The translations under genes were made by a program, and so were the position numbers. From the NCBI GenBank assembly GCA_002404015.1, contig DHIW01000050.1, forward strand, positions 2,582 through 19,310: a DNA stretch of 16,729 bases, written 5' to 3'. Positions 7,884 to 14,110 of the stretch are shown here, piece after piece. The stretch comes from Chloroflexi bacterium UBA4736. Lineage in GTDB: Bacteria > Chloroflexota > Dormibacteria > Dormibacterales > Dormibacteraceae. The stretch's first letter is position 1; each line of letters begins with the position of its first letter. Below the pieces are notes generated by a model that was not told where the DNA came from, made no database searches, and saw only the letters and a list, made by a program, of their open reading frames with translations.

Positions 7884-9227
7884 TTGGAGGTCGCGCCCCG
7901 GCCGGCATTTCGAGTTGGTGGCAGGGCAGTGGCCCAGGGAGGGAGAGAACTGGACGACACCCAGCAGCTGGCGGGCACCGAACGGCCTGCTGAGGAGCTG
8001 CGCCCGGGACTGCTCAGGCGTCAGCTGGCGGCCCGGCTCGACCTCGAACCGGAGGCCCTGAACGCCCTGGGAACTGACGCCATGGCCCACCTCCTCGTGG
8101 GTATCCGGGACGCGGACGCGACCGCGACCGTCGCTCCCTTCCCACGCTCGGTCCAGGCGCCGGCCCCGGACCTCGACCTGGTGCCGCGAGTGCTGCGCGC
8201 CGAGCTGGCCGAGCAGTTGGACCTGGACCCCGCGCGCCTTTCCGCGCTGGGACCGCGGGCCGCGGCGGCGCTTCTCGCCCGTCTGGCCGGGGCAGGCCGC
8301 GCGAGCTCCCGGCCGGCCCCCGGGCGGGCCGCGCCCAGACCTCGGGATGTCGAGCGCCGGGATCTGGTGAACCGCACCCTCAGGGACGAGCTGGCGCGCG
8401 AGCTGAACGTGCCGTCCACGGTGCTGGCCGGCGTGAGCTCGGACGTCGTGGCACTGGCCTTCCACCGGTTGACCCTGATGGCTGCAGAGGTGGTCGCCGA
8501 GACCGACCGTTTCGAGACCGGCCAGGCCGAACCCGAGCGCCCGCCCGAGCGCCGCGAGCCGATCGGCCGGGTGCTGAGAGAGGAGCTCGCCGGGCGCCTC
8601 GGCATCCCCGCCCGGGAGCTCAGCGGGCTCACCGTCGGGGCGTCCGCGCTCCTCCTTCGCCGCCTGCAGGAGGAGGGACGGCGGACCCGGGCGCTGGAGC
8701 AGCAGGCGCGAACCGACGAGTTGACCGGCACACTGCGTCGCGAGCCAGGCATGGAGGCACTGCGGGTGGAGATAGGCCGCGCCCGACGGCTGGCCGATTT
8801 CAGGTTCGTGGTCGCCTTTCTCAACGTGGAGGGCCTGGAGGCCGTGAGCGCGGTCCGAGGCCATGCCCGCGCGGATCAGCTCGTGAAGGAGCTCAGCACG
8901 GCCATCCTCGGCCGCTTGAGGGCCCACGACCTGGTCATGCGCTGGGGCGGGGACGAGTTCGTATGCGCGGCGGCCCAGACGGACGCGGATTCTGCCAGGG
9001 CCATCTTCGAACAGGTCCGAACCCAGTTCGAAGCGGCCGCGGACGGCTGCCGGCTGGGGATCGGCGTGTCAGTGCTGGAGGAGGGCGACACGGCCAGCGA
9101 CCTGGTCCACCGGGCCGAGCAGAACCTGATCCAGAGCCGCCGTAAGCCAGCCCCGGCGCCCGCCGGCATCGAAGCGGCGAACGGCGGCCTTGCCCCGGTC
9201 CGGCCGCGGCCTTGGTGGCGTCGCTAA
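7884..9227 (+). CDS. Four-repeat GGDEF protein, probably a degenerate diguanylate cyclase
   Basis: This protein carries four copies of an N-terminal ~36-residue helical unit (about residues 40-74, 99-136, 161-198 and 227-262) followed by a GGDEF domain at about 275-415. The unit reads roughly LRxELAxxLxhxPxxL-x5-7-A-x3-LLxRL. The signature RWGGDEF (353-359) and the RxxD inhibitory site RAHD (346-349) are intact. The metal/guanine segment is degraded: the metal-binding Asp is N314 in FLNVEGLE, and the usual N-D pair is S322-A323. Cyclase activity is therefore doubtful, and a c-di-GMP- or GTP-binding or regulatory role is inferred. There are no membrane segments. The start is uncertain. TTG 7884 is the longest, GTG 7929 is possible, and a CTG at 7950 has an ideal GGAGG at 7 nt and gives an N-terminus like the paralog. 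TAGGGT at 7864-7869 could be its -10. Confidence 0.85.
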   Translation: MEVAPRPAFRVGGRAVAQGGRELDDTQQLAGTERPAEELRPGLLRRQLAARLDLEPEALNALGTDAMAHLLVGIRDADATATVAPFPRSVQAPAPDLDLVPRVLRAELAEQLDLDPARLSALGPRAAAALLARLAGAGRASSRPAPGRAAPRPRDVERRDLVNRTLRDELARELNVPSTVLAGVSSDVVALAFHRLTLMAAEVVAETDRFETGQAEPERPPERREPIGRVLREELAGRLGIPARELSGLTVGASALLLRRLQEEGRRTRALEQQARTDELTGTLRREPGMEALRVEIGRARRLADFRFVVAFLNVEGLEAVSAVRGHARADQLVKELSTAILGRLRAHDLVMRWGGDEFVCAAAQTDADSARAIFEQVRTQFEAAADGCRLGIGVSVLEEGDTASDLVHRAEQNLIQSRRKPAPAPAGIEAANGGLAPVRPRPWWRR

Positions 9228-9308
9228 GTTGGTCAGCCAGGCCGCTGGACCTCAGCCGGCGACCTTGAGACGCGCGTCGCCGGCCGATACCGGTCGGAGC
9301 ACGGCAGA

Positions 9309-10673
9309 ATGAAGATAGTGGCCGATCCGGGGAGCTTGGAGGGGGGCGGGCAGGGGCGCAACTCGATCGTCGCGCAAGCCCTGACGGTGTCGCTCGCCGA
9401 CCGGCTGCAGGTCCCCCCCGAGGCCCTTGGCGAGGTCGACCCGCAGACGGCAGCCATCGTCCTCCGCGGCCTCCTGGACTCGTTATCGGAGCCGCCCTAC
9501 AATCCGATCCTGTCGGCCGACACGGCCGCCCGGCTGGGCCAGGAGGCGGTGGCGGAGTGCATCCGGCTTCGCTTGGCGGTCGAGCTGGATATCGCCCCCG
9601 AGCGGCTGGCGAGCGTGAGCCTGCTGACCGCCGCTCTGCTTCTGGACCGATTGAGCGGCCGGATGCGGCGGCTCGCCGCGGACGCCGACTCCGGGCCCAC
9701 GCCGACCGAGCCCCACGAGGCGGATGCCAACCTGGTCGAGCGCATCCTCAGCCTGGAGTTCGCGGAGCAGCTCGGCGTGCCCCCGGCGGTGGTCCAGGAC
9801 GTGCCTGTGGAGGTGGCGAGCCTGATCCTCCTCCGCCTCGTCCAGATGACCCAGCGGATCCGCGACCTGCGGACCGAGACAGTCCAGGTCCCGAGTGCTG
9901 AGCCGCCCGTCCCGGAGCGTCGGGACACGATCGCCCGCATCATGCGCAACACAATCGCTGGTGACGTCAACCTGCACCCCCGGCTGCTCGGCCATCTCAG
10001 CCCGGTGGCGGCCGCGGTGGTCCTCGCCAAGTTCGCCGAGGACCACCGCGGGCTCAGCGCGGTACGGGCTCAGCTGGCCGTCGACGAGCTGACCGGCACG
10101 CTGCGGCGGGTTGCCGGTCAGGAGGCGCTGGAACGCGAGATCAGGCGGGCTCGGCGGCTCGGCGGGGGTCAGCTGGTGCTCGGTTTCGCGGACGTCGACT
10201 CGCTGAAGCGCCGGAATGACGAGGCCGGCCATGCGGCCGGCGATGAGCTGCTGAAGACGCTGGCCAACTCGCTGCGCAACCGCTTGCGCGCGTACGACGT
10301 GGTGGCGCGCTGGGGCGGCGACGAGTTCATCTGCATCCTGCCGCAGACGGATGTCGAAGCCGCGGAATCGGTCCTGGCCCAGGTGCTCCAGGAGTTCTCG
10401 GAGGCGGCCGGCGGCTACAGCTTCACGGTCGGGTTCGCGGCGCTGTCGGATGACGATACCGCCGAGGAGCTGGTCGCCAGGGCGGACGGGGATCTCTACC
10501 GCAAGAAGGCTCGCCGGCCGCCCGGCGGCGAGGCGGCCGCTGTCGAAGCGGTCCCGGCCGAGGCCAGACCCTTGCCCGTAGATGAGCCGCCGCCAGACGC
10601 ACCGGACGTCGCCGTCACTCCGGACCTCCGGAGCGGCGGCCTGGCGAACGCGCTCCGCCGCTTCTTCAGCTGA
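9309..10673 (+). CDS. Four-repeat diguanylate cyclase with intact GGDEF domain
   Basis: This 454-residue paralog of the preceding gene has the same plan: four helical repeats at about 17-56, 81-116, 144-180 and 208-243, then GGDEF at about 258-400. All key elements are present: DELTG (259-263), metal Asp D295 in FADVDSLK, N303-D304, GH (307-308), D312, the RxxD inhibitory site RAYD (327-330) and GGDEF (336-340). It should condense two GTP into c-di-GMP, with product feedback. It has no membrane segment or known sensor domain, so the repeats are the likely signal-input or docking part. A hydrophilic proline/glutamate-rich linker leads to a short helical end, LANALRRFFS. The ATG at 9309 has GGAG 9 nt upstream. 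The 81-nt gap before it holds a possible TTGAGA (9265) and GATACC (9286) promoter, so it may also be transcribed separately. Confidence 0.9.
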   Translation: MKIVADPGSLEGGGQGRNSIVAQALTVSLADRLQVPPEALGEVDPQTAAIVLRGLLDSLSEPPYNPILSADTAARLGQEAVAECIRLRLAVELDIAPERLASVSLLTAALLLDRLSGRMRRLAADADSGPTPTEPHEADANLVERILSLEFAEQLGVPPAVVQDVPVEVASLILLRLVQMTQRIRDLRTETVQVPSAEPPVPERRDTIARIMRNTIAGDVNLHPRLLGHLSPVAAAVVLAKFAEDHRGLSAVRAQLAVDELTGTLRRVAGQEALEREIRRARRLGGGQLVLGFADVDSLKRRNDEAGHAAGDELLKTLANSLRNRLRAYDVVARWGGDEFICILPQTDVEAAESVLAQVLQEFSEAAGGYSFTVGFAALSDDDTAEELVARADGDLYRKKARRPPGGEAAAVEAVPAEARPLPVDEPPPDAPDVAVTPDLRSGGLANALRRFFS

Positions 10674-10689
10674 TCGGAGTCGGGGCGGC

Positions 10690-11877
10690 TCAGCAGCCGG
10701 CCGTCGGGAGCTCCAGCGGGCTGGACGCGGCCCGCGCCGGACGGCTGCTGACCACGACCAGGACCGCACTGCGGTAGCTCGCCGGCACGGCGGCCGGCGT
10801 GGTCACCTGGATGTGGTTCCAGCCCGCCGGCGGGGCGAAAACGCCGTTCCCCACGACCTGCTCGGCGCCGGTGCAGCGGTCGAAGGCGTGCACCTCCCAG
10901 CCGAAGCTGGGCTGGCTGCCCAAGCCCGAGTAGCGGATGGAGATCTGGATGCTGCAGGACTGGCCCGGACTGCAGCTCTGGAGTGATGCGGCCTCAACGG
11001 CGGCCAGCCCGCCTGCGGCGGGTGGTCCGTAGTCGGGCAGCGCGTGGACCTCAGCCGGGGTCGGAGTCGCCGGTGGCACCACCGCCAGGGCGGCCGGGCC
11101 GGAGGTCGGCGCCGCTGCCGGGGCCCCGCGAAGGGCACCCTGGCCCGGAAGCTGCAGTCCGAGCCGGGGCGCCCCGACGGCCAGGCAGGCGAGCAAGACC
11201 ACGCAGGCCGACAGCGCAGCCAGCGGCCGGGCCCGCGAAGGTCGCGGATCGGCAGCCGGGGCCGATGGCCGCGGCACGGGCAGCGAGAGCGGCCCCAGGG
11301 ACGGCTCGGACAGCGTCCGGCGGCTCCCGCTTTCGGCCCGTACGACCAGGCGGCCGATCTCGACCCGGCTGTCCGCGACCCGTTCCGGGTCAGCCAGTCG
11401 CGGGACCCGCGCGCGGAAGCCAAGCTCGGCGACCTGCGGCGTGCGCCCCAGAGCGCCCTGGGCCAGGGCCCGCGCCGCCACGGCGAGCTCGGGCTCGCTG
11501 AACTCGACCGGGGCCACCCGGCCATCCTCTGCGCCGGAAGCCGTGATGCCGAGCGCCCGGCAGATGACGTCGCCCGCGCCCTGGACGTCGGCGCCGGTGG
11601 GCGCCTCCTCCGCGGTTATCGGCGTCCGGCCAACCAAGGAGACCCTGCCGTCAGTCCCCACCATCACGTTGCGGCTGGTCACGGCGCCGTGCTGGCGGCC
11701 GCCCGGTTCCAGCCGCCGAAGCTCGGCGAACAGCGCGAAAGCCACGGCGACCGCCTCGGCCGCCGTGAGTGGTCCCAGCTCCAGGAGGCGCTCCAGAGAC
11801 ACCCCCGGACCAGGCCGGATTGGAACCGCCTCCCGTTCCCTCGCGCCGTGGGAACCGAGGGTTTTGAGATTTCTCAT
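10690..11877 (-). CDS. Membrane-anchored pseudokinase-like protein with secreted Cys-containing domain
   Basis: The 395 residues divide into three parts. Residues about 25-155 resemble the C-lobe of a Ser/Thr kinase. HGAVTSRNVMVGTDGRVSLVG (first residue H63) sits where HRDLKPxNILL...DGxVKLxDFG is expected, and GADVQGAGDVICRALG (95-110) matches the DVYSLGCVLYELLTG helix. The catalytic Asp, the following Lys and DFG are absent and the N-lobe is nearly missing, so phosphotransfer is not expected. A proline-rich linker leads to one membrane helix at about 219-237. The outer part has a Pro/Ala stalk and then a beta-rich domain (about 295-380) with C302, C308, C335 and terminal C395, possibly disulfide-bonded. 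The ATG at 11877 has no SD; TATCGT (11901-11906) may be its -10. It converges on the active diguanylate cyclase with 16 nt between stops. A kinase-derived scaffold or receptor role is inferred. Confidence 0.7.
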   Translation of the reverse strand: MRNLKTLGSHGAREREAVPIRPGPGVSLERLLELGPLTAAEAVAVAFALFAELRRLEPGGRQHGAVTSRNVMVGTDGRVSLVGRTPITAEEAPTGADVQGAGDVICRALGITASGAEDGRVAPVEFSEPELAVAARALAQGALGRTPQVAELGFRARVPRLADPERVADSRVEIGRLVVRAESGSRRTLSEPSLGPLSLPVPRPSAPAADPRPSRARPLAALSACVVLLACLAVGAPRLGLQLPGQGALRGAPAAAPTSGPAALAVVPPATPTPAEVHALPDYGPPAAGGLAAVEAASLQSCSPGQSCSIQISIRYSGLGSQPSFGWEVHAFDRCTGAEQVVGNGVFAPPAGWNHIQVTTPAAVPASYRSAVLVVVSSRPARAASSPLELPTAGC

Positions 11878-11975
11878 AGGGTCGTCGCTGGGACCGTCAC
11901 ACGATAGCGCGTGGTCAGCAAGCCGGCCGGCCGGACTTTGAACAGCCGGCGAACGCCCCCGTCCCCCCCTGGACG

Positions 11976-12380
11976 CTACTCCGGGGCGATGACCTCGACC
12001 TCGTTGCCGTCGGGGTCGTCCACGTAGAAGGTCCGAACTCCCTTCAGCACCGGGTGGCGGCCACCCCTCACCTCCAGGCCCGCCTCGCCGCAGCGCCGCT
12101 CCAGGTCCTCGTATCCATCACGACTCACGTGGAAAGCCAGGTGGTGGAGCACGCGCGCCGCCTTTTCGCGCGGGAAGGAGCCTTCGCGGTCGGGGTGCGG
12201 AACCAGGACGATCATCTCGGGCACCGGCGGCTCCCCGGGGCTCACGCGCAGGAAGCGGTTGGGCAGCTCGGGCGGCGAGATCACCTCGAAACCGAACAGG
12301 TCCCGGTAGAACGCCAAAGCGCGGTCCATATCGCGGACCCAGAGCACGATCTCGGCCAGGTGCCGGACCGGCGAGGTCAA
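11976..12380 (-). CDS. VOC-family (glyoxalase/dioxygenase-fold) protein
   Basis: This is a 134-residue single-module vicinal-oxygen-chelate protein. It contains EIVLWVRDMDRALAFYRDLF (10-29), the standard first beta-alpha unit, then HHLAFHV (79-85) and VDDPDGNEVEVIAPE (120-134). Metal-ligand positions would be E10 (commonly His), H80 and E129, so metal binding is plausible with a substituted first ligand. The start is a TTG at 12380 that overlaps the UroD-like stop (TTGA), making translational coupling likely. No ATG or GTG lies in frame near the domain start, and longer frames upstream only read through the UroD gene on the wrong frame. Candidates range from glyoxalase to fosfomycin- or bleomycin-type resistance or ring-cleavage enzymes. 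The sequence does not decide, and coupling suggests a shared pathway with the UroD-like protein. Confidence 0.88.
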   Translation of the reverse strand: MTSPVRHLAEIVLWVRDMDRALAFYRDLFGFEVISPPELPNRFLRVSPGEPPVPEMIVLVPHPDREGSFPREKAARVLHHLAFHVSRDGYEDLERRCGEAGLEVRGGRHPVLKGVRTFYVDDPDGNEVEVIAPE

Positions 12381-13360
12381 GCGGCGGCGGCCTCCGCCAT
12401 CGCCTTCAGGTTGGCGTCGCGGGCGCGGGGTGGGACCGAGCAGCCGGGGGCGATCAGGACGCCCAGCCCGCCGGTCGCGCTGATCGCGGACTTGACCTCG
12501 CGTCCGACCTGGTCGGGGGTCCCCCGCAGCATGGTCGTGCGCTGGGCGACCCCGCCCATCACGGCCTTGCCCGTCACCTTCCGTCCCGCCTCCAGCGAGG
12601 GATTGCCCTGGTTGGCGGTCGACCAGCTCACGACCGGCACCCGCAGGCTGCGGGCGACCTCCATGTTGATGTGCGAGCCGCAGAGGTGGAGGACATTGAA
12701 CCAGGCCGCTTCCGGGAACGAGTCCACGATCCGCTGGTCGAGCGGCAGCAGCAGGCTCGCGTAGACGTCCACCGGCATCGAGTCCGGCGTCGCGTAGCCC
12801 GAGATGGCGTAGAAAAGGCCGGCCGCCCCGTGCTCGACGGAGGCGCGCGCGAAGTCCATCAGCGCATCCCCGATCCGCTCCAGCGCCGGCAGCACCACCT
12901 CCGGGTGCTTGCGCAGCTCGCGGACCACGCGGCGCTTGTCCTTGCCCACCAGGTAGCCGGCGACCGAGATCGGCGAGAAGACGGTCTGCAGGACAGGCAC
13001 CCGGTCGCCCAGCTCCTTCACGACCAGGCCGAGGGCCCGCGCCTGCTCGTCGAGCGGCTTGCGGTCGACCTTCAGCGCCCCCCACGACTCCAGGTCGGGA
13101 ACGGCCGCTTCCAGCATCACGGGGCCCTTGAGCCGGTGGCCCGAGGGCTCGTAGCGGTTGCCGAAGGCCTCGGCGAAGAACGTGGCCCGGGGTTGGAACT
13201 TCACGAAGTCCCAGCCATACCTGCGCTGCCGCTCGACTGTGATCGCGGCGAGCTGCTCGGGCGACCACTCCTCTTTGTAGGTGTGGCCCCAGGCGCCGAC
13301 CGGCGGATGGTCGGTCTTGCGGCCGGCGATCGCTGCTTCGACGCGGGCGCGGGAGTCCAC
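12377..13360 (-). CDS. Uroporphyrinogen decarboxylase-superfamily protein, methyltransferase-like (not HemE)
   Basis: This is a 327-residue TIM-barrel protein of the URO-D superfamily (PF01208/COG0407). The N-terminus lacks the HemE active-site signature (RQAGRY-type). Instead the protein has H225-x-C227 in NVLHLCGSH and a distant C307 in LIAPGCSVPP. This is the HxC...C zinc motif of MtaA/CmuA-type methylcorrinoid:thiol methyltransferases. The C-terminal Gly-rich segment before that Cys (TGGLGVLIAPGC) is also typical of the group. I infer a zinc-dependent methyl transfer or demethylation role rather than heme synthesis. No dedicated corrinoid protein is nearby, although metH lies 10 kb away. 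The GTG at 13360 is preceded by TAGACT at 6 nt and no SD, fitting leaderless expression. The VOC gene overlaps its stop, so the two form an operon. Confidence 0.85.
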   Translation of the reverse strand: MDSRARVEAAIAGRKTDHPPVGAWGHTYKEEWSPEQLAAITVERQRRYGWDFVKFQPRATFFAEAFGNRYEPSGHRLKGPVMLEAAVPDLESWGALKVDRKPLDEQARALGLVVKELGDRVPVLQTVFSPISVAGYLVGKDKRRVVRELRKHPEVVLPALERIGDALMDFARASVEHGAAGLFYAISGYATPDSMPVDVYASLLLPLDQRIVDSFPEAAWFNVLHLCGSHINMEVARSLRVPVVSWSTANQGNPSLEAGRKVTGKAVMGGVAQRTTMLRGTPDQVGREVKSAISATGGLGVLIAPGCSVPPRARDANLKAMAEAAAA

Positions 13361-13366
13361 GCCCAG

Positions 13367-13372
13367 AGTCTA
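13367..13372 (-). promoter_or_regulatory. -10 element of leaderless UroD-like transcript
   Basis: The minus strand reads TAGACT, then 6 nt, then GTG at 13360. This is the same hexamer as for the csoR-like gene. It directly abuts, sharing one base with, the perfect palindrome at 13372-13394. Confidence 0.55.
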
Positions 13373-13394
13373 GTGTCCCGCGGAGCGGGACACT
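13372..13394. repeat. Perfect 10-bp inverted repeat upstream of the UroD-like gene
   Basis: AGTGTCCCGC-GGA-GCGGGACACT is a perfect 10+3+10 palindrome. It sits where the -35 to -10 spacer of the UroD-like promoter should be, and 19 nt after the glutaredoxin-like stop on the same strand. It could be a repressor operator or a terminator hairpin for the upstream gene. No T-tract follows on the minus strand, which weakens the terminator reading. The promoter overlap favours an operator. Confidence 0.6.
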
Positions 13395-13412
13395 GGGCGG
13401 GCGGTTAGGCGA

Positions 13413-13652
13413 TCAGCAGCCGATCCAGCCGACCATCTGGTCGACTCGGGCCCGGTCCATGCCGCGCACGATGCGGCTCTTGTCGATCACCAGGAGCGGC
13501 AGGATCTGGCCGTCGATGTCCTCCCACTCGGTGCGGGCTCCGGCGTCGCCATCCACCGTGCGGAGACGGTAGTCGATGCCGATCGACTGCAGGTACTCCC
13601 GCATCGCCAGGGAGTCCGCGCAGCCATCCTTGCAGTAGATGACAACGTCCAT
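13413..13652 (-). CDS. Small glutaredoxin-like protein with CxxS active site
   Basis: This is a 79-residue thioredoxin-fold protein. MDVVIYCKDGCADSLAMREY is the first beta-alpha unit with the active site C11-A-D-S14, where the second cysteine of CxxC is Ser. An extra cysteine (C7) lies four residues before, and C79 is the last residue. The cis-Pro is P52 in QILPLLVID, and RGMDRARVDQMV is the usual final helix. A dithiol mechanism would have to use C7 or glutathione/another thiol, so monothiol (de)glutathionylation-like or regulatory redox chemistry is inferred. I chose the ATG at 13652 because the fold begins there and a TTGACT-17-TCGAAT promoter ends 6 nt upstream. The longer frame to 13751 adds residues unlike any glutaredoxin. 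It is divergent from the plus-strand gene at 13775. Confidence 0.8.
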   Translation of the reverse strand: MDVVIYCKDGCADSLAMREYLQSIGIDYRLRTVDGDAGARTEWEDIDGQILPLLVIDKSRIVRGMDRARVDQMVGWIGC

Positions 13653-13658
13653 ATCAGC

Positions 13659-13687
13659 ATTCGACCAGTGTCCATTCAGGAAGTCAA
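13659..13687 (-). promoter_or_regulatory. Promoter of the glutaredoxin-like gene (-35 TTGACT, -10 TCGAAT)
   Basis: On the minus strand TTGACT (13687-13682) is followed by a 17-nt spacer, TCGAAT (13664-13659), 6 nt and the ATG at 13652. This is the most complete -35/-10 pair in the window. It places the transcript start at the start codon, so the mRNA would be leaderless. Confidence 0.6.
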
Positions 13688-13759
13688 TCGTCAGGCCCCA
13701 CCTATAGAAACATTCAATGGCGCCATAGAACCGAGCAGGGGTCGCCCCCACACCGGAGC

Positions 13760-13765
13760 TATGAT
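13760..13765 (+). promoter_or_regulatory. -10 element for the 111-aa gene and glcDE
   Basis: TATGAT (5 of 6 match to TATAAT) ends 9 nt before the ATG at 13775, predicting a transcript with at most a few leader bases. It would drive the overlapping glc genes. I see no SD and no clear -35. Confidence 0.5.
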
Positions 13766-13774
13766 CGAGCCCTG

Positions 13775-14110
13775 ATGGACCTGGCCAGCGAGGCAGTGCG
13801 GCTGCGGTCCGCGGCGGAGGCCAAGCCGCTGAAGCTGCCGGTCAACCGCCGGGTGGACGACACGCACCACGCCGTCACCGACGACGGCCTGAGCGTCTGG
13901 TTCACCATCCAGATCTCACCCCACAGCCGGATCCAGGAAGCGCTGTTCGAGCGCCGCGACCGGATGCCCTCCGACGCCGAGTGCCAGGAGTGGCTGGCCG
14001 CGCTGATCCCGAGCCGGGAGGCGGTCGAGGCGGCCGGCCTGCCGGGGGCCCACGCCCGACGTTTCGAGCTCTTCGAGCGCGACCCCGAGCTGGAGGCTCC
14101 GCTGGCCTGA
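13775..14110 (+). CDS. Conserved-context hypothetical protein upstream of glcD
   Basis: This 111-residue soluble protein has no recognised family. It begins with a helical, Ala/Lys-rich segment (1-20). A central mixed region with DDTHHAVTDDGLSVWFTIQI (28-47) looks like a beta hairpin. A charged helical half follows, including QEALFERRDRMPSDAECQEW (54-73). There are no membrane segments and a single Cys (C70). The stop overlaps the glcD ATG by one base (TGATG), so expression with glycolate oxidase is very likely and it may be an accessory protein of that system. The ATG at 13775 follows a strong -10 (TATGAT). Real coding status is supported by the tight overlap and high-GC third positions. Function is not assigned. 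Confidence 0.75.
   Translation: MDLASEAVRLRSAAEAKPLKLPVNRRVDDTHHAVTDDGLSVWFTIQISPHSRIQEALFERRDRMPSDAECQEWLAALIPSREAVEAAGLPGAHARRFELFERDPELEAPLA

Noticed and set aside
8021..10769. Long minus-strand frames opposite the two GGDEF genes
   Set aside because: They are antisense to frames with intact GGDEF motifs and have no recognisable domain or ribosome binding site.
11918..11936. GCCGGCCGGCCGG tract upstream of the pseudokinase gene
   Set aside because: A simple GC-rich alternating run, self-complementary by composition; no second arm, T-tract or conserved motif suggests a site.
12381..13268. N-terminal extension of the VOC frame (430 codons in total)
   Set aside because: Only the last 134 codons encode the VOC fold. 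The rest is the UroD-like gene read in another frame, with Arg/Gly/Ala-rich nonsense composition.
13653..13751. 33-residue extension of the glutaredoxin-like protein
   Set aside because: The fold begins at the ATG at 13652 and the best promoter in the window lies inside the extension.
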